Below are positions 60,963-64,000 of a stretch of DNA of 64,000 nucleotides, in pieces. Both the position numbers and the translations under genes were made by a program. The notes under the pieces are model-generated. The model saw nothing but the letters and a program-made list of their open reading frames with translations, was not told where the DNA came from and did not search any database. The first letter of the stretch is position 1; each line of letters opens with the position of its first letter. This DNA is from Ciona savignyi (taxonomy: Eukaryota; Chordata; Ascidiacea; Phlebobranchia; Cionidae), in NCBI GenBank assembly GCA_000149265.1, contig CH002875.1, forward strand, positions 162,003 through 226,002. Reading direction: 5' to 3'.

Positions 60963-63900
60963 ATGCCTTGGCAAGCGAAGCACAGAATGAGAACAAGCAC
61001 GGCTGGCTCAGTTAGGAAGCGAAACATTTCGACCTCTTCCTACCGCCGAGATAAGTTCGACCGAGAAAATCGACCTGCAGGTTTCACCGCAGAACAAGTT
61101 GAAGAGTTCCGGCAAATCTTTGAATTCTATGATGTCGATAATAACAAAATAATGGACATGAGGAGGTAAGGAGGCTCATGCTTTGTGGTTTCGATATGAC
61201 GTTAACGATAAAAAATCCTACAATGTATTTTTTACGACATAGTGTAATTAATAACTTTAAATTTAAATATAACTCCTGATTGATTTATATATAGACTAAA
61301 ATTGCCTGTTTTGGTCGCTACCCGAATTGATTTTTTTGTTATTAAATTTTATTGTTTGATTGCATAAACGAAAACATCGTTCACCCGTCGGTTAACCGAA
61401 GCTATTGTAGTGCTATCTAAATTACTAGAACTTTTAGTTTGTTTAAGACTATTTATTATTTTATTTAGTTCAGGCGATTACTTCTGAGTACAAGGACCCA
61501 ATAGACTAACCACCGGTTGGTTTTGATCTAACAAATATATATATATATTTATTTTACCCGAAGCAATGGTTGTTTTGATGCTGAACGGACGATACTCATT
61601 GAAAAGGAGACTTTTCTAGCTTACTGTAAAGATCTGTATAATAAGCTATAACATTAGTATGTGTGTTTGTTATATCTATACGAAAAATACATTGTGCATT
61701 GTTAATAGGGAAATTATTTTCGTAAAGTTATCCATTTACAATCAAATGTATAATGTGTTGTGTTTCATAATAATCCACAAAACGTCAAGGATGTCATTTT
61801 GCCAGATGGTTTAAGTCAGCGTTTCTCAAACTATGGGTCGCGACCCACCGGTGGGTCGCGAAAGGAATCTTGGTGGGTCGTGAAAAGTTATAGAAAGCTC
61901 TGATTAACTATACTGGCTATTTCCTATACAAAAATCAAGGGGAAATTATCATAATTGTGACATCACACAATCTTGAATCGTGGCGTGATCTTCACCTGAC
62001 CTCAGGTCATTGAACATTTCGTCTCTCACACATGTTGCAACAACAATATATAAAGTTAAGTGGGTCGCCATAAATTGTGGTAATTAATAGTGGGTCCCAA
62101 CTCTAAAAAGTTTGAGAACCACTGGTTTAAGTCGTTTAGGGTTGAAACAAATTCCTATGGGAAACTTGTTTTAAACACATCAAGTATAATCGCACAATAA
62201 ATGTAATTAAAATGTGGGAAAAAATCGAAAAAGAGTCAATATTTGTGAAGTGAAGTTCATTTGTGGCAATAACGCTTATTATATTTAATTAACACCTTTT
62301 CTTGCATTATAAATAATGAATGGCGATCGATATTTTCTGAATGATAAAATTTAAATTAGTGTTGTCTTGTGGTACCAATTCCTTTTTACCTAAGACCGAT
62401 GATATATAAGTTATGTATCTTTTTTAACCGTGATAAGTTTCGAACCCCTGATAGGATCGTCATCAAGACTGTTTTGTCATAGAATTGGTATGTGTATATT
62501 GCTTCTATATTTCTATATAGTGCAGAATACTTTTTTGCATATTCGAGGTAGAAACAGAAGAACAACAAAGGTCGTACACCACGCAGCCGTAACCGTTTAT
62601 AAACAAGCTAGTCGTGGTTATCCCGGTGGAGTTCCGTTAAATTATAACATGCAGATGGATTGGAGAACTCGTGGGAATAGTGCAAAATAAATGTAGATAC
62701 ACTTGTAAAGGTCTTGCTTATTTCATTAGTGACCTTGAAGTGGCTTTGCGGGCGCTGGGCTTCTCACCAAGTGCTGATGAAGTAAACGAAGTAATTTCGC
62801 TGATGGATGTTGACGGAGATAAGACAATTGACTTTAGCGAATTCTGCATGATTATTGAATACTTGCAATTTAAAAAAGGAAAGTACGGAGATCTAAGGTA
62901 GGCATATGGAGATGACTGTTTAATTTTCAGTTCGCCAGCATCGATCTGCCATACCTTTATTTTGAGTTTTCTGCAAACAGTTATCTAGTTCCCTTTTTAG
63001 TTCCTATTTTTTCTGTTTATTTATACAATGCATTCTTACAATAAGCGTTTTATCTGTATACACTCATAGACTAAAAGTCTATATATTTCAGCGAGGCGTT
63101 CAGATGCCTAGATTTATCAAATGAAGGTCTAGCATTGGAAGATGACGTAACTAAAATGCTGAGCAGTCATGCCCAAGAAATGTCTTTAAAGGAAATTAAC
63201 GACCTTATAAGTTAAGTAAATATACTCTTTAACACTCAAAAAATGTAGTATGGAAATTAGATATTAGGTATAACCATATATTACAACTGAAAAAACAAAA
63301 CATAAACACCTTAACATATTAAAACTTTATAATCCCGTGTTGGCATTTTCAAACACTGTTGATTGGAGATAGGCCTAAGCACATCCTTACCAGTGAATAA
63401 AAAATGGCACATTGAGCTATCATTCGAAATAACAGAATTGTTTAATTTGTACACTTCTATTCCATTAAGTAATCATACTATTAATTTCTTTTTTTTAGGT
63501 TTGCAAAAAGTGACGAACCTGATACGATTGATTATACAAAATTCGTCGATGCAGTAAAACGAAGTGATTGTTCCAGTAGCAACGAAAATGAAAATCACGA
63601 AGAGGATGGTTTAAAGTTCTTCGAAACAGTTAAAAACAGCTTTGCAAATCTCAAAGCGAAAAGTGCGGATAACAATTCCTCTACAAGTGGTTCGCTTGAC
63701 TTCGACAAATCGAGAAGTACGAGTAAGCAGACCGTGATATGTGGGTTTTCCTTTAAATAGTGAATTCCAACTTAATTCTGTACATATATATATATTTTCC
63801 ACTCTAAAATTAATCATTGATATAGCGATTTAAGAAACAGTTACACTATTTTTGCAGAAAGGCGACGAAATACTGAAACAATAGACACTCTGGTCAGGGC

Positions 63901-64000
63901 GTTGGGGGGTCCTATCCTGATAACAAGCGCAGTGATCATAACAGCAAATACGCACAAAAAAGGGAAGCGCTGGCCTTCTATACAGAAAGTGCTTAGATTA
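60963..64000 (+). CDS. EF-hand (centrin/calmodulin-like) protein, 3' end outside the window
   Basis: Exons: 60963-61165, 62730-62897, 63092-63210, 63499-63722, 63858 onward. The basic N-terminus (RKRNISTSSYRRDKF) precedes AGFTAEQVEEFRQIFEFYD, a typical first EF helix. EF1 loop DVDNNKIMDMRS lacks the usual Gly at 6 and Glu at 12. EF2 loop DVDGDKTIDFSE is canonical. Two weaker pairs follow (DLSNEGLALEDD; SDEPDTIDYTKF). An acidic Ser/Asn-rich region and a basic tail (RRRNTETIDTLVRALGG) run to the window edge. It should bind calcium mainly through EF2; I do not recognise the orthologue. The GT donor after 63210 leaves phase 1, but the next exon reads on only in phase 2 (see findings). A 15-codon ORF starting at 60946 overlaps the chosen ATG, which may itself not be the true start if an upstream exon exists. 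Confidence 0.75.
61817..62124. mobile_element. hAT-type non-autonomous DNA transposon (MITE), 308 bp
   Basis: Terminal inverted repeats of 16 bp with two mismatches (CAGCGTTTCTCAAACT; complement of AGTTTGAGAACCACTG at the right end) are followed by the GGGTCGCGACCC motif common in hAT families such as Charlie and Zaphod. Perfect 8-bp target-site duplications, GTTTAAGT, flank it at 61809-61816 and 62125-62132. There is no transposase ORF. It lies in the first intron of the EF-hand gene. Confidence 0.92.

Noticed and set aside
1..64000. CRISPR arrays, bacterial operons or phage elements
   Set aside because: None seen; the window is entirely eukaryotic in structure.

Overview
This is a eukaryotic window: spliced genes with GT-AG introns, AT-rich non-coding DNA and no operon structure. 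The families present (PLEKHH, corticotropin-releasing-hormone-binding protein, SLF1, secreted clade serpins, Asteroid/ASTE1) are those of an animal. Compact introns, chordate-like gene set and a lineage-specific tRNA-derived short repeat suggest an ascidian tunicate such as Ciona. That assignment is inference; no species marker was read directly.

Layout: (1) 1.5-17.9 kb, + strand: a 25-exon PLEKHH1/2-type gene encoding about 1357 residues (coiled coil, proline/serine-rich linker, two PH domains, MyTH4, FERM). (2) 20.2-23.4 kb, - strand: a complete seven-exon CRH-binding-protein gene (292 aa). (3) 24.7 kb, + strand: a one-exon ORF for a small secreted basic protein. (4) 25.5-53.9 kb, - strand: a gene resembling SLF1 (ANKRD32), the SMC5/6 localisation factor. 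Its tandem BRCT domains lie at 50.8-53.9 kb; its central helical region, ankyrin repeats and C-terminus lie at 25.5-33.3 kb. (5) 34.8-44.3 kb, + strand: two tandem secreted serpins, which would sit inside the largest SLF1 intron on the opposite strand. (6) 55.1-58.6 kb, - strand: a seven-exon Asteroid/ASTE1-like XPG-fold gene (610 aa). (7) 61.0 kb to the window end, + strand: the 5' part of an EF-hand gene. A 485-base run of N lies at 48983-49467.

The two serpins are the most interesting part. Both have inhibitory-type hinges and an Arg-Ser scissile bond. The first carries a separate acidic tyrosine-rich exon behind its signal peptide, recalling the hirudin-like tail of heparin cofactor II, and a very basic stretch over helices E and F. 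The second has a P4-P1' sequence I-S-G-R|S, close to antithrombin. Other notable points: paired loss of the last two disulfides in the CRH-binding protein, erosion of the metal site in the Asteroid-like protein, a one-base reading-frame conflict in the EF-hand gene, and a hAT-type MITE with a perfect 8-bp target duplication.

A tRNA-derived SINE-like family is scattered through introns and intergenic DNA, with at least a dozen copies in various states of decay. Exon limits were placed by eye from splice sites, phase continuity and remembered family sequences; no alignment was run.
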